Shown here piece by piece: positions 1 to 7,796 of a stretch of 64,000 nucleotides of DNA (the first letter of the stretch is position 1; every line of letters starts with the position of its first letter). Source of the DNA: Marvinbryantia formatexigens (GTDB lineage: Bacteria > Bacillota > Clostridia > Oscillospirales > Ruminococcaceae); the NCBI GenBank assembly GCA_021771035.1, contig JAETPU010000006.1:62001-126000 (forward strand), written 5' to 3'. The position numbers and the translations under genes were made by a program. The notes below the pieces were generated by a model. It searched no databases. It saw nothing but the letters and a program-made list of their open reading frames with translations, and had not been told where the DNA came from.

Positions 1-1769
1 CACTGCGGGACTTCAGCCCCAACGGGAATTTCCGGGAACGCTACACCATCCAGAACCACACCGCCGCCCCGGTTTTTCTGCCGCGGGGTTCCTTTGGCAT
101 CTATACCACCTTCAACGATAACTACCAGGATATCCAAACCTGCCTGACCCAGCGCTGCCACACCCACTTGTGGTGCGGCGGTCAGGTCAGCTACGTGTGC
201 GCCCTGCGTATGTCCGGCCAGGGGCCCCACCTGGGGCTCATGCTCACCCAGGGAAGCCTGGAGGGCTACAGCGTCATCCGCCAAGAGGAAAAGAGCAGCA
301 ATGACCGGGGGGATTTCAGCCTCTGCCCAGGGCTTTTGACGCTGGCCCCCGGGGAGAGCGTTCAGCTGGAATGGGAACTCTTTCCCCACGCCGGCCGGGA
401 GGATTTTTACCGCATCCTGATGCAGTATCCCCATATGATCCATATCCAGGCCGAGCATTACACCCTGTTCCCTGGGGAGCCGCTTCGCCTGCGGGCCCAG
501 TGCGCCTCCCCCATTGGGCAGGCACAGGTGCGCGCGCTGGATACCCAGATTCCCTTTACCGTGCAGGACAACCTTCTGCTGGTGGACGCCACACTCCCGC
601 AGCTGCGGGGGGAAGTGTCCATTTCTGTCACCATCAACGGAATTTCCACCTGGCTGCGGGTGAACTTCTGTCCCGATTATTCCCATCTCCTGGACGCCCG
701 CACCCGGTATATCGGGGAGAACCAGCAGTTCCACGGGGAAAACAGCCCTCTTGACGGGGCCTATCTCATCTATGACACTCAGGAGCATTACCAGTATTAC
801 AACGCCCAGTTTGCTGATCACAACGCGGGCCGGGAACGCCTGGCAATGGGCGTGGTGATGGCCCGGCGCCTGCAGCACAGTCCCGATGACAGGCTGTATG
901 CCTCCCTGATGGAGTATGCCGCCTTTGTGGAACGGGAACTGTTCGACAGGAACACCGGCGTCGTCTACAATGACGCCCTGCGCAACAATAACTGGCACCG
1001 CAACTATAACTATCCCTGGGTGGCCGCGTTCTTTATTGAGCTTTTCCATCTCACCGGGGAAAGGGACTGCCTCTACAAGATGGCCCTGTGTATGAAGGGC
1101 TACTACCGCCATGGCGGCGCGGAATTCTATGCCATCGGTATGCCCATGGTGGATTCCATCCAGGCCCTGCGCCAGGAGGGGATGGAAAAGCTGGCCGGGG
1201 AGCTCTTGGCCCTTTACCGGGAGCACGGGAACCGAATCCTTAAAAACAGCATCTTCTTCCCGGCCCATGAGGTGGCCTATGAGCAGTCCATCGTCACGCC
1301 GGCCCTGGCAATTCTCCTGCAGCTGTATGAGCTCACCGGGGAGGACGCCTACTGGCAGGAGATCCAGCGCCAGATGCCTCTTTTGGAGGCCTTCGCCTTC
1401 ACGCAGCCGGACTGCCATCTCTATGAAATCGCCATCCGCCATTGGGACGGCTATTGGTTCGGCAAACGGATGCAGTATGGCGACACCTTCCCCCATTATT
1501 GGAGCGTGCTCTCCGCAGATGTGTTCGCCCGCTATGCCCGCCTGCAAAAGGGTAACGGCTGCGGGGACTACGCCCGGCGCGCCCAGGAAATCCTCAGGGG
1601 CAACCTGTGCCTGTTCTTTGAAGACGGCGGGGCCTCCTGTGCCTACCTGCACCCCATCCAGGTGAATGGCCGGAAGGGCGAATACTATGACGAATGGGCC
1701 AACGACCAGGATTGGGCGCTCTACTATGCGGAAAAATGGCTTGCAGAGGCCCAAAGCCAGTCCAAATAA
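1..1769 (+). CDS. Glycosidase-fold protein, 5' end outside the window
   Basis: The reading frame is open from base 3 to the TAA at 1769, so the gene starts upstream and about 588 residues are visible. The first third is beta-rich and looks like a sandwich or Ig-like region. From about base 740 onward the protein is rich in paired helices with aromatic and acidic clusters (NNNWHRNYNYPW, HWDGYWFGKRMQYGD, NDQDWALYYAEKWL). This suggests an (alpha/alpha)6 barrel of the six-hairpin glycosidase type, acting on a carbohydrate. No signal peptide can be judged because the N-terminus is missing. No clear hairpin terminator follows. The fold is an inference; substrate and catalytic residues are unknown. 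Confidence 0.5.
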   Translation, partial: LRDFSPNGNFRERYTIQNHTAAPVFLPRGSFGIYTTFNDNYQDIQTCLTQRCHTHLWCGGQVSYVCALRMSGQGPHLGLMLTQGSLEGYSVIRQEEKSSNDRGDFSLCPGLLTLAPGESVQLEWELFPHAGREDFYRILMQYPHMIHIQAEHYTLFPGEPLRLRAQCASPIGQAQVRALDTQIPFTVQDNLLLVDATLPQLRGEVSISVTINGISTWLRVNFCPDYSHLLDARTRYIGENQQFHGENSPLDGAYLIYDTQEHYQYYNAQFADHNAGRERLAMGVVMARRLQHSPDDRLYASLMEYAAFVERELFDRNTGVVYNDALRNNNWHRNYNYPWVAAFFIELFHLTGERDCLYKMALCMKGYYRHGGAEFYAIGMPMVDSIQALRQEGMEKLAGELLALYREHGNRILKNSIFFPAHEVAYEQSIVTPALAILLQLYELTGEDAYWQEIQRQMPLLEAFAFTQPDCHLYEIAIRHWDGYWFGKRMQYGDTFPHYWSVLSADVFARYARLQKGNGCGDYARRAQEILRGNLCLFFEDGGASCAYLHPIQVNGRKGEYYDEWANDQDWALYYAEKWLAEAQSQSK

Positions 1770-1936
1770 GTATTTTTTTCTGATTTTATCCTGGCTGTAT
1801 TTTTTCATGGCTTCATCCATCCAGAAAACGCAGCTCCATTCAATGGGTTTTCTGACGCGGAAGCAGGCCGGAACACACGGTGTCCCCCCCTCAAATCCAT
1901 ACAAAAATACCCCCGAAATTTCTGCATCCGCCACCC

Positions 1937-1965
1937 TTGATTTCTCCCGCAAACCCTCGTATGAT
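1937..1965 (+). promoter_or_regulatory. Sigma-A-type promoter for the TIGR04076 gene
   Basis: TTGATT and TATGAT are separated by 17 bp, and the start codon lies 50 bp downstream of the -10 box. Confidence 0.6.
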
Positions 1966-2014
1966 GAGAGTATAGGATACCGGCCGTGATGCCGGGAGAA
2001 AGGAGGCAGACGGA

Positions 2015-2329
2015 ATGAAACAGTGTAAAATCACCGTACTGAAAACCCATTTTGACGCGCAGCTTGCCGCGCAATACGGCGATGTGGGAATCGGCCCGTG
2101 TCCGTGCCACAGTGTGGGGCAGGTGTATTTCAGCGACAACCGTAAGCCCGAAGGCTTTTGTGATGAGGCCTGGAAAGCCATCTACCAGTATGTTTTTGCC
2201 CTGGTTCATGGTGTACAGGAACCCTTCTATGGGGGCGGATGGATTGGCCGCCCGGGAATCGCGGTTTGCAGCTGTAACGACGGTCTGCGTCCGGTCATTT
2301 TTAAACTGGAGGCCATGGAGTCCGACTAA
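2015..2329 (+). CDS. TIGR04076 family protein
   Basis: This 104-residue soluble protein matches the TIGR04076 family from memory: an N-terminal MKQCKITVLK strand, a GIGPCPCHSVGQVY segment, PEGFCDEAW, and a C-terminal CSCNDGLRPVIFKLE ending. Its cysteines (about residues 29, 31, 49, 85 and 87) sit in these conserved segments and could bind metal or form a redox site, but the family has no known function. It has its own promoter, a strong RBS (GAAAGGAGG) 9 bp before the ATG, and a terminator just downstream, so it is probably monocistronic. Confidence 0.75.
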   Translation: MKQCKITVLKTHFDAQLAAQYGDVGIGPCPCHSVGQVYFSDNRKPEGFCDEAWKAIYQYVFALVHGVQEPFYGGGWIGRPGIAVCSCNDGLRPVIFKLEAMESD

Positions 2330-2365
2330 ACACTCCAGTGCGCTGCTGTCAAACAAAAAGCAAAA

Positions 2366-2397
2366 GCAGGTGCCGCTTCGCGGCGGCCTGCTTTTTT
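2366..2397 (+). terminator. Rho-independent terminator after the TIGR04076 gene
   Basis: GCAGG and CCGC pair with GCGG and CCTGC around a short loop, followed by six T. Confidence 0.8.
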
Positions 2398-2579
2398 AAT
2401 GCTTTCCGGGTCCGGAGGCTCTCCATCAGGCTGCGGATTCCAGTTCCATGATTCCCAAAACGCAGCAGAAGGAAAAGCTGCTGAAGGATATGTCGAACGA
2501 GCGGTACCGTGAAACGCGTATCGCTCCCAAAAGAACTCCCCCCTCATCCCCATCCCGTTTAAATTCCAACATTTTCCCA

Positions 2580-2608
2580 TTGTAAAACAAGAACATACGT
2601 TCTATACT
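2580..2608 (+). promoter_or_regulatory. Promoter of the small SOS-type gene
   Basis: TTGTAA and TATACT are separated by exactly 17 bp. The LexA-type operator lies inside the spacer, so a bound repressor would block polymerase. Confidence 0.7.
2591..2602 (+). promoter_or_regulatory. LexA (DinR) box
   Basis: GAACATACGTTC fits the Firmicute SOS box core GAAC-N4-GTTC and is a near-perfect palindrome. It sits between the -35 and -10 boxes of the next gene. Confidence 0.75.
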
Positions 2609-2686
2609 AAAAACAGAACCTCCTACGAACAGAACGCAGGCAGGTTCGGACGAATTTTTGTATGTCAAAGGAGTGACAATACATCC

Positions 2687-2965
2687 ATGGAACAGGTGCA
2701 AAAGATCTATGTGGAGGTGGACGCCCACTTCGACCGGTTAGGCCATCTGTATCCCCGGGCCATTCATTGGAAGGATGGGCGGCGGTTTGAAATTGACCGG
2801 GTTTTAGATATCCGAAAAGCCGCCAGCCTGAAGGCCGGCGGCATCGGAACCCGGTTTTTAGTCCGGATCGCCGGGAAAGAACGCTATCTGTGGTTTGAAA
2901 ATCCCGGCTGGTTTGTAGAGGGGCCCCGGGAACAGGAAACTGCCGGAAGGGTTCTCCCGGATTAG
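2687..2965 (+). CDS. Small hypothetical protein, predicted SOS-regulated
   Basis: The product is 92 residues, soluble, with no signal or membrane segment. It looks mostly beta: VEVDAHFDRLGHLYPRAIHW, then DGRRFEIDRVLDIRKAAS, then RFLVRIAGKERYLWFENPGWF. I do not know a function for this family. The promoter carries a LexA box, which predicts DNA-damage induction. Basic and aromatic residues would suit nucleic-acid or protein contact, but that is speculation. A GGAG sits about 11 bp before the ATG. Its last four bases overlap the end of the convergent aldo/keto reductase gene. Confidence 0.65.
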   Translation: MEQVQKIYVEVDAHFDRLGHLYPRAIHWKDGRRFEIDRVLDIRKAASLKAGGIGTRFLVRIAGKERYLWFENPGWFVEGPREQETAGRVLPD

Positions 2966-3882
2966 GGCAGCTTATGGCCCGCCGCCTGATACACCCGGTA
3001 CCACTCAGGCCGGGAAATCAGGCTCCCGTCAGCCCGGCAGATTCCCCGCAGCCGCTGGGCGTTGGTGGTCCCCACAATGGGCTGAATCCCCGCGGGATGG
3101 CGCAGAATCCAGGAGATCACCACCGCCTCAGGAGAAATTCCCTTCTGCTGGGATAACTCCCGCAGCACCCTGTTGAGTTCCCCCCATTTTTCTTCATTCC
3201 CCAGATAAACCCCGTCCCAGGTTCCATACTGGAAGGGGGACCAGGCCTGGATAGTGATATTCCGGCGGCGGCAGTATTCCAAAATGCCGCCGTCCCGATC
3301 CACCGAGGCGTCGATCTGCATATTGGCGTGCAGGGCAAAATCAATCATTCCCGTGTTGGTGGGCGAAAACTGCAGCTGATCCGCGACCAGAGGGACGGTA
3401 AGCGCCTGAGAGAGCAGCTCCATTGTCCCCGGAGTTTGGTTGCTCACACCAAAATAGCGCACCTTTCCGCTGTCACGCAGGCTTTCAAAGGCCCGCGCCA
3501 CCTCCTCGGGCTCCATCAGGGTATCCGGACGGTGCAGAAGCAGGACATCCACATATTCCGTGTTCAGCCGCTTGAGGCTATTGTCCACGCTCTCCAGGAT
3601 ATGCTCCCGGGAGGAATCAAAATAGCCGGGGCAGATGCCGCATTTCGTCTGCAGCACCAGTTTTTCCCGCAGAGAGGGCGTCAGCTCCAAGGCCTTGGAG
3701 AACAGGCTCTCACAGGCGCCGCCGTCATAGATGTCGGCGTGATCAAAAAAGTTGATCCCCTCCTCCAGGGCCGTATGCAGGAGCTGTGCCGCCCCTTTTT
3801 GATCCAGCTGGGTGAGCCTCGCGCAGCCCAGGGCAATCTGGGACACTTGCAGTTCACTGGTTCCCAATCTCATCTGTTTCAT
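2962..3882 (-). CDS. Aldo/keto reductase
   Basis: An NADPH-dependent oxidoreductase of the AKR superfamily, 306 residues from the chosen ATG, which has GGGAGG nine bases upstream; an in-frame TTG at 3891 has no better site. The catalytic tetrad is visible: Asp47 and Tyr52 in FFDHADIY, Lys80 in LVLQTKCG, and His117 in VDVLLLHRPD. The C-terminal part has the cofactor-loop pattern IQPIVGTTNAQRLR. It resembles the YdhF-like group. The substrate cannot be deduced. It converges with the SOS-type gene and is divergent from the lipoprotein gene. Confidence 0.88.
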   Translation of the reverse strand: MKQMRLGTSELQVSQIALGCARLTQLDQKGAAQLLHTALEEGINFFDHADIYDGGACESLFSKALELTPSLREKLVLQTKCGICPGYFDSSREHILESVDNSLKRLNTEYVDVLLLHRPDTLMEPEEVARAFESLRDSGKVRYFGVSNQTPGTMELLSQALTVPLVADQLQFSPTNTGMIDFALHANMQIDASVDRDGGILEYCRRRNITIQAWSPFQYGTWDGVYLGNEEKWGELNRVLRELSQQKGISPEAVVISWILRHPAGIQPIVGTTNAQRLRGICRADGSLISRPEWYRVYQAAGHKLP

Positions 3883-3973
3883 TCCATGCAACCTCCCGAT
3901 TCATAGTGGAATCTGCCCTCAGTATAGCATACTGGGGGCCGTTTGCAAGAGGCAGTTTTGCCCCTGCCGCGCC

Positions 3974-4002
3974 TTGATTTTGACAGCTATCTGGGATATG
4001 AT
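3974..4002 (+). promoter_or_regulatory. Promoter for the lipoprotein/GNAT unit
   Basis: TTGATT and TATGAT are separated by 17 bp. The leader to the start codon is about 120 nt. Confidence 0.6.
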
Positions 4003-4126
4003 AGAGAAATAGTCATTACACGTATTTCCCACAGGCGCGGCGGCGTTCCCCCCAAGCGCAGGGTGTCTCGCGGGTATGCCCGGATACACTTGGCGAAAAT
4101 CCCCTTAAAAAGGAAGGACTATCACT

Positions 4127-5308
4127 ATGAATTTAAAATTACGAATCTCTGCCCTGCTGTTGGGCATCTGTCTGCTGGCTGGTACCCTCACGGGCTGTTC
4201 CGGCAATCCCGCCGGCAATGCCTCTTACCACCAGGGCTATTGGCGCGGCGAGACCTTTTTAGCTCAGCAGGCCGACTTCACCTTCTCCCTGCCTCAGGGG
4301 ATGAGCGCCCAGCAGGAGCAGCAGACCTCCGAAACCGCACAAAAGCTCCTGGGGCTTTCCTCCCCCAACGCCGCTGTCTGCGATCTCTATGCGGCCGGCG
4401 ATACCGGGGCCCAGGCTCTGCTTTTGGCGGAAAATCTCACTCTGAGCTTTCCCAATTCTATCCCGGATGCCAACACCTACGCCCAGGCGCTGAAAGAGCG
4501 GCTGTCCGGCCAATCCAATCTTGCAGCGGGGGAAATTAGCCTGGTGAAATTTATCGGGCAGGAGTTTTCCAAGCTTCCCTTCACCAATGCCAGGGAAAAT
4601 ACCCAAACCTGGTATCTGATGCGCCGATCCGGCAATACCATGCTGGTAGTGGTGCTCACCGGCAAGGACGAAGCTGCCATCGAGGAGATTGCCTCCTCCT
4701 TCTCTGTCTACAGCGACGAGGCGGCACAGCTCAACGCCGTCAACTCTCAGGATCAAAAGGAGCTCAAGACCACCTTCCACCAGGGAGCCTGGAAGGAGGA
4801 TCGATATACCAACGAATCCATGGGGATCACCTTCCCCATGCCCGAGGGCTTTTCCGCAATGGATAAACAGAAGCTGCGTACTTTTTCCGGCGGTACCACC
4901 GTGGCAGTGGGAGACGAGCTCACTGTAGCGGACGGCTATGAGGATATCTCCCTGTATGATATGGGCATTTTCTCCTCCGGCGGCACCTCCCTTGTGCTGC
5001 TGGCGCAGGATTTGTCCTCCAACACCGCCACCCAGCAGATCTCCACTCGCGCCTATGCGGATGTGCTGCTCACAAAGCTGGAAAACGCGCCGGGTTATGG
5101 ATTTGCCAGCGGCGGGATTCAGGAAGTCACGCTGGCGGGTGCGCCCTATGTAAGGCTCTGTGTCACCGCGCAGGACGGTTCCGTAACACAGTGGTACTAT
5201 CTGCGCAGGATGGGCGATCACATGGTATGCATGGTTCTCACCGCCCCCTCCGCGGATGTCTCCGACCTGGAGGGTATCGTCTCCTCTATTCAGGCTGTAC
5301 AGGAGTAA
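4127..5308 (+). CDS. Lipoprotein with two tandem homologous domains
   Basis: A 393-residue secreted protein with a lipoprotein signal peptide: charged start, hydrophobic core, then the lipobox LTGC with the lipidated Cys at residue 24. The mature part contains two copies of one domain, beginning YHQGYWRGETF near residue 34 and FHQGAWKEDRYTNESMGITFPMP near residue 217. Each runs through a FSLPQGMS or FPMPEGFS motif to a WYLMRRSGN or WYYLRRMGD motif and a VVVLTG or MVLTAP strand. This indicates internal duplication. The function is unknown. A GGAAGGA site lies nine bases before the ATG. The GNAT gene follows after 37 bp and is probably co-transcribed. Confidence 0.8.
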   Translation: MNLKLRISALLLGICLLAGTLTGCSGNPAGNASYHQGYWRGETFLAQQADFTFSLPQGMSAQQEQQTSETAQKLLGLSSPNAAVCDLYAAGDTGAQALLLAENLTLSFPNSIPDANTYAQALKERLSGQSNLAAGEISLVKFIGQEFSKLPFTNARENTQTWYLMRRSGNTMLVVVLTGKDEAAIEEIASSFSVYSDEAAQLNAVNSQDQKELKTTFHQGAWKEDRYTNESMGITFPMPEGFSAMDKQKLRTFSGGTTVAVGDELTVADGYEDISLYDMGIFSSGGTSLVLLAQDLSSNTATQQISTRAYADVLLTKLENAPGYGFASGGIQEVTLAGAPYVRLCVTAQDGSVTQWYYLRRMGDHMVCMVLTAPSADVSDLEGIVSSIQAVQE

Positions 5309-5345
5309 CCGGTTTCCCCGAATTTTCCGAAAGAAGGGCTGTCTC

Positions 5346-5882
5346 ATGCCAAATCAGGCACAAGAACCGTTTTCCCTGGAGTTTTCCCCCGTGTCCCAGC
5401 GACAGCAAATCCAACAGCTGGCGCAGATTGCAAGCGAGGTCTGGCACCAGCACTATGCCGCTATCCTTTCTGCGGAACAGATCGACTATATGGTGGAGCA
5501 GTTTCAGTCCACAAGTGCCATTGAGCACCAGCTGAACCAGGAACATTATTCCTATTACCTGGTGCATACGCCACAGGGGCTCGCAGGCTACGTGGGTGTC
5601 CAGCTGGAGCCCCAGGGGGATTCGCTGTTTTTAAGCAAGCTCTATCTGAAGCGGGAATTCCGCGGCAGGGGAATTGCCCGGCAGGCCCTCTCCTTTTTGG
5701 AGGGACTCGCCCGCAGCCAGGGCAGAAAAACCATCTGGCTGACTGTCAATAAGCACAATGCGGGCTCCATCGCCGTATACCGTCATCTGGGATTTGAGAC
5801 TGTACGCGCCCAGGTCAGTGAGATCGGGCAGGGCTATGTGATGGACGACTATGTCATGGAGAAGCCCGTTTCGGCAGGTTGA
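5346..5882 (+). CDS. GNAT-family N-acetyltransferase
   Basis: An acetyl-CoA-dependent transferase of 178 residues. The acetyl-CoA pyrophosphate loop REFRGRGIA is at residues 103-111, preceded by the beta4 strand LFLSKLYLK and followed by WLTVNKHNAGSIAVYRHLGFE, the usual C-terminal GNAT motif. The start is the ATG preceded by AGAAGGG; longer readings overlap the lipoprotein gene. The acceptor could be an amine or a protein N-terminus and cannot be told from sequence. It directly follows the lipoprotein gene. Confidence 0.85.
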   Translation: MPNQAQEPFSLEFSPVSQRQQIQQLAQIASEVWHQHYAAILSAEQIDYMVEQFQSTSAIEHQLNQEHYSYYLVHTPQGLAGYVGVQLEPQGDSLFLSKLYLKREFRGRGIARQALSFLEGLARSQGRKTIWLTVNKHNAGSIAVYRHLGFETVRAQVSEIGQGYVMDDYVMEKPVSAG

Positions 5883-5950
5883 AAATTCCGTCAGGTTCCT
5901 ATAAGGTCAGAGATACTCAGTCCCTGTCATTTCAGCGTGCCAACCCGCCG

Positions 5951-6196
5951 CCTCAATCCGGCTCTGCCGGACCGGCACAATTCCAGAAAGGAAATCCGGC
6001 TGAAACCTTTTCAGCCTTTGGGAATTGCCCCTTTGCGGCCATACTCCAGGGCCTCAATCCGGCTTTGCCGGACTGGGACAATTCCAGAAAGGAAATCCGG
6101 CTGAAACCTTTTCAGCCTTGGGAATTGCCCCTTTGCGGCCATACTCCGGGGCCTCAATCCGGCTCTGCCGGACCGGGACAATTCCAGAAAGGAAAT
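5951..6196 (+). repeat. Tandem direct repeat, 2.45 copies of about 100 bp
   Basis: Copies lie at 5951-6051, 6052-6151 and 6152-6196 (partial) and differ by a few substitutions and a one-base indel. Each starts CCTCAATCCGGC and contains an RBS-like CCAGAAAGGAAAT segment. The full copies also contain a small hairpin (GGCTGAAA/TTTCAGCC). The last copy runs into the RBS and start of the SdpI-family gene, so the unit looks like a duplicated 5' leader. Confidence 0.9.
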
Positions 6197-6203
6197 GATC
6201 TTC

Positions 6204-6599
6204 ATGTGGTTTTGGATTTTTATGCTGGCGATGAATGTATGGCTCCCCCTGACCATGATTGGCTTTGGGCGCTCCTTTTCCAAGCGAGCCCCGGGCAAAA
6301 TCAACTATCTGTTCGGCTACCGGACCACCCGCTCCATGAAAAATGAGGACACCTGGACCTTCGCCCACCGGTATTTCGGCAAGCTCTGGCAGGCCGCCGG
6401 CTGGATAATGCTGGTGGTTTCCCCGGCGGCAATGCTGTTTTTGCTGGGAAAAGACGACGGCATCGTGGGAAATATCGGCGGCCTTTTATGCCTGTTACAG
6501 GTTGTGGTGCTTATTATTCCTATTTTTCCCACGGAACGCGCGCTCAAGCGAACCTTCGATGAGGACGGACACCGCCGTCAGGCGGATGGCTGCGCCTAA
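6204..6599 (+). CDS. SdpI-family membrane protein
   Basis: A 131-residue integral membrane protein with hydrophobic segments at about 1-21, 60-83 and 88-108. It carries the family signature GYRTTRSMKNEDTWTFAHRYFG after the first helix. SdpI-type proteins include the Bacillus immunity protein against the SdpC toxin, but most members have no proven role; nothing nearby resembles SdpABC. The ATG at 6204 has AGAAAGGA at about 10 bp; an in-frame ATG at 6195 lies too close to that site. The RBS lies in the last unit of the tandem repeat. A strong terminator follows 11 bp after the stop. Confidence 0.75.
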   Translation: MWFWIFMLAMNVWLPLTMIGFGRSFSKRAPGKINYLFGYRTTRSMKNEDTWTFAHRYFGKLWQAAGWIMLVVSPAAMLFLLGKDDGIVGNIGGLLCLLQVVVLIIPIFPTERALKRTFDEDGHRRQADGCA

Positions 6600-6610
6600 A
6601 ACAGGACACA

Positions 6611-6650
6611 AACAGGCCTCCCCGGCCATGGCCGGGGAGGCCTGTTTTTT
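6611..6650 (+). terminator. Strong terminator after the SdpI-family gene
   Basis: A perfect 18-bp inverted repeat (AACAGGCCTCCCCGGCCA and its complement) is followed by a T tract. Confidence 0.85.
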
Positions 6651-6855
6651 GGCAGGTGCAGCGGCTGCATACTCTTCCCCTTCCGGATATCCTCTTGGGA
6701 ATCCGGAAGCGCGCAAGATTCAGAGACTCCTTCGCTCCTGAGCGTCATCCCAATTTCCGGGTTCGCTCCGTGGTCTGGGTATGGATATTCTCAGGCAGCG
6801 CCTGTGGAGCCCAGAGCCTGCAGAGTTCGTTCCCGCGGCATTCCCCCGGGGCCTC

Positions 6856-7386
6856 TCAGCTCCTGAGCCCCATCCACTTTTTGATTAAATCCGTGGCCTG
6901 CCCCGCTTCTCTGGAAAGGCTGTCCCAAATCTGGTGTAGCCCGTTCTCCAGCTGCGCAGCCGGCTGTCCCAGCGTTTGGCGCTGCTGCACCAGGCGCTGA
7001 TACTCCCGCTCCAGGCTTCGCAGCCTGCGCAGGCGCTGGGTTTGATTATACTGGGCCATATTGGACAGGAACTGCTGCACGTGCTCCCCAAATTCCTCAT
7101 AGTCCTCCTGGCTCTGTTTTTCAAAGGAATCCAGCATGGCCTTTTCCTGCTGGGCGTCCAAAAAGGCCATTTCAAACAGGACTGCCTGGCCGCCCATGGC
7201 GCGAATGCGCTGGGAAAGACGCTCCAAATCCCTCTGGCAGCGCTCCTGCGCCGGAAGCAGCGCCACACCCTGACGCAGGGACTGCGCGCCGAATTCCCTG
7301 AGCTTGCGCCAGACATAGACGCGCGCCTTGGATGGCTCGATGGGCAGCGTATAACTCATGGCAATCCATTTTCGATTGTAGGCCAC
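6856..7386 (-). CDS. ChrB N-terminal-domain-like protein (orphan)
   Basis: A 176-residue soluble protein. The start YTLPIEPSKARVYVWRKLR followed by SLRQGVALLPAQERCQRDLE and GGQAVLFEM matches my memory of the ChrB N-terminal domain, known from chromate-resistance regulators. The second half is a long charged helical region (about residues 85-150) that may form a coiled coil. The C-terminal ChrB part is absent and there is no chrA transporter nearby, so a chromate role is not supported. The start is a GTG with GGAGGG seven bases upstream; an in-frame ATG follows at 7359. It has its own promoter. Confidence 0.65.
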   Translation of the reverse strand: MAYNRKWIAMSYTLPIEPSKARVYVWRKLREFGAQSLRQGVALLPAQERCQRDLERLSQRIRAMGGQAVLFEMAFLDAQQEKAMLDSFEKQSQEDYEEFGEHVQQFLSNMAQYNQTQRLRRLRSLEREYQRLVQQRQTLGQPAAQLENGLHQIWDSLSREAGQATDLIKKWMGLRS

Positions 7387-7446
7387 TGCAATCCCTCCCC
7401 CGCCTGTGCCGGCATCGTTTTGTTGGGGTTTTCCACGCTTTCTCCC

Positions 7447-7475
7447 ATTGTAACAGGAACCGCCGCCTGCTTCAA
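7447..7475 (-). promoter_or_regulatory. Promoter of the ChrB-like gene
   Basis: On the minus strand, TTGAAG and TACAAT are separated by 17 bp, about 60 bp before the GTG start. Confidence 0.6.
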
Positions 7476-7592
7476 CTCATTACTGGGCCAAAAAGCCCCA
7501 ATAAAATTGGCTAAATCAAAATTGTTCCCCCCGGCGCATTTCGTATGTTTCGATGATCTTGCCCGGCGCCCCTGCGGATACGGGTAAAAACC

Positions 7593-7621
7593 TTGCGCCT
7601 CAAAAGCAGAAATGATAAAAT
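7593..7621 (+). promoter_or_regulatory. Possible asnA promoter and 170-nt leader
   Basis: TTGCGC and TAAAAT are separated by 17 bp. The leader to asnA contains a GCGGGC/GCCCGC hairpin (7713-7739). I found no T-box antiterminator consensus in it. Confidence 0.4.
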
Positions 7622-7796
7622 TTAAAGAATTAGAAGTTTTTTTACTCTTCTGGCAAATCCTCTGTATCCAAGGCCCCTGAGGCCGCAGGGTGCATGGGCA
7701 TTTCTGAGGACAGCGGGCTTTTTCCACGGCGGGGCCCGCAAATTGTCCGCTGAGAAAATATTGGCGTCTTGCCGTTGGAGAAATGGAGTTGGCTTC

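Noticed and set aside
5879-6346. A 155-codon frame across the tandem repeat
   Set aside because: It is created by the near-3n repeat unit and overlaps the SdpI gene; no RBS or protein-like composition.
7600-7796. T-box leader before asnA
   Set aside because: asnA is often T-box controlled, but the TGGNACCGCG antiterminator motif is missing.
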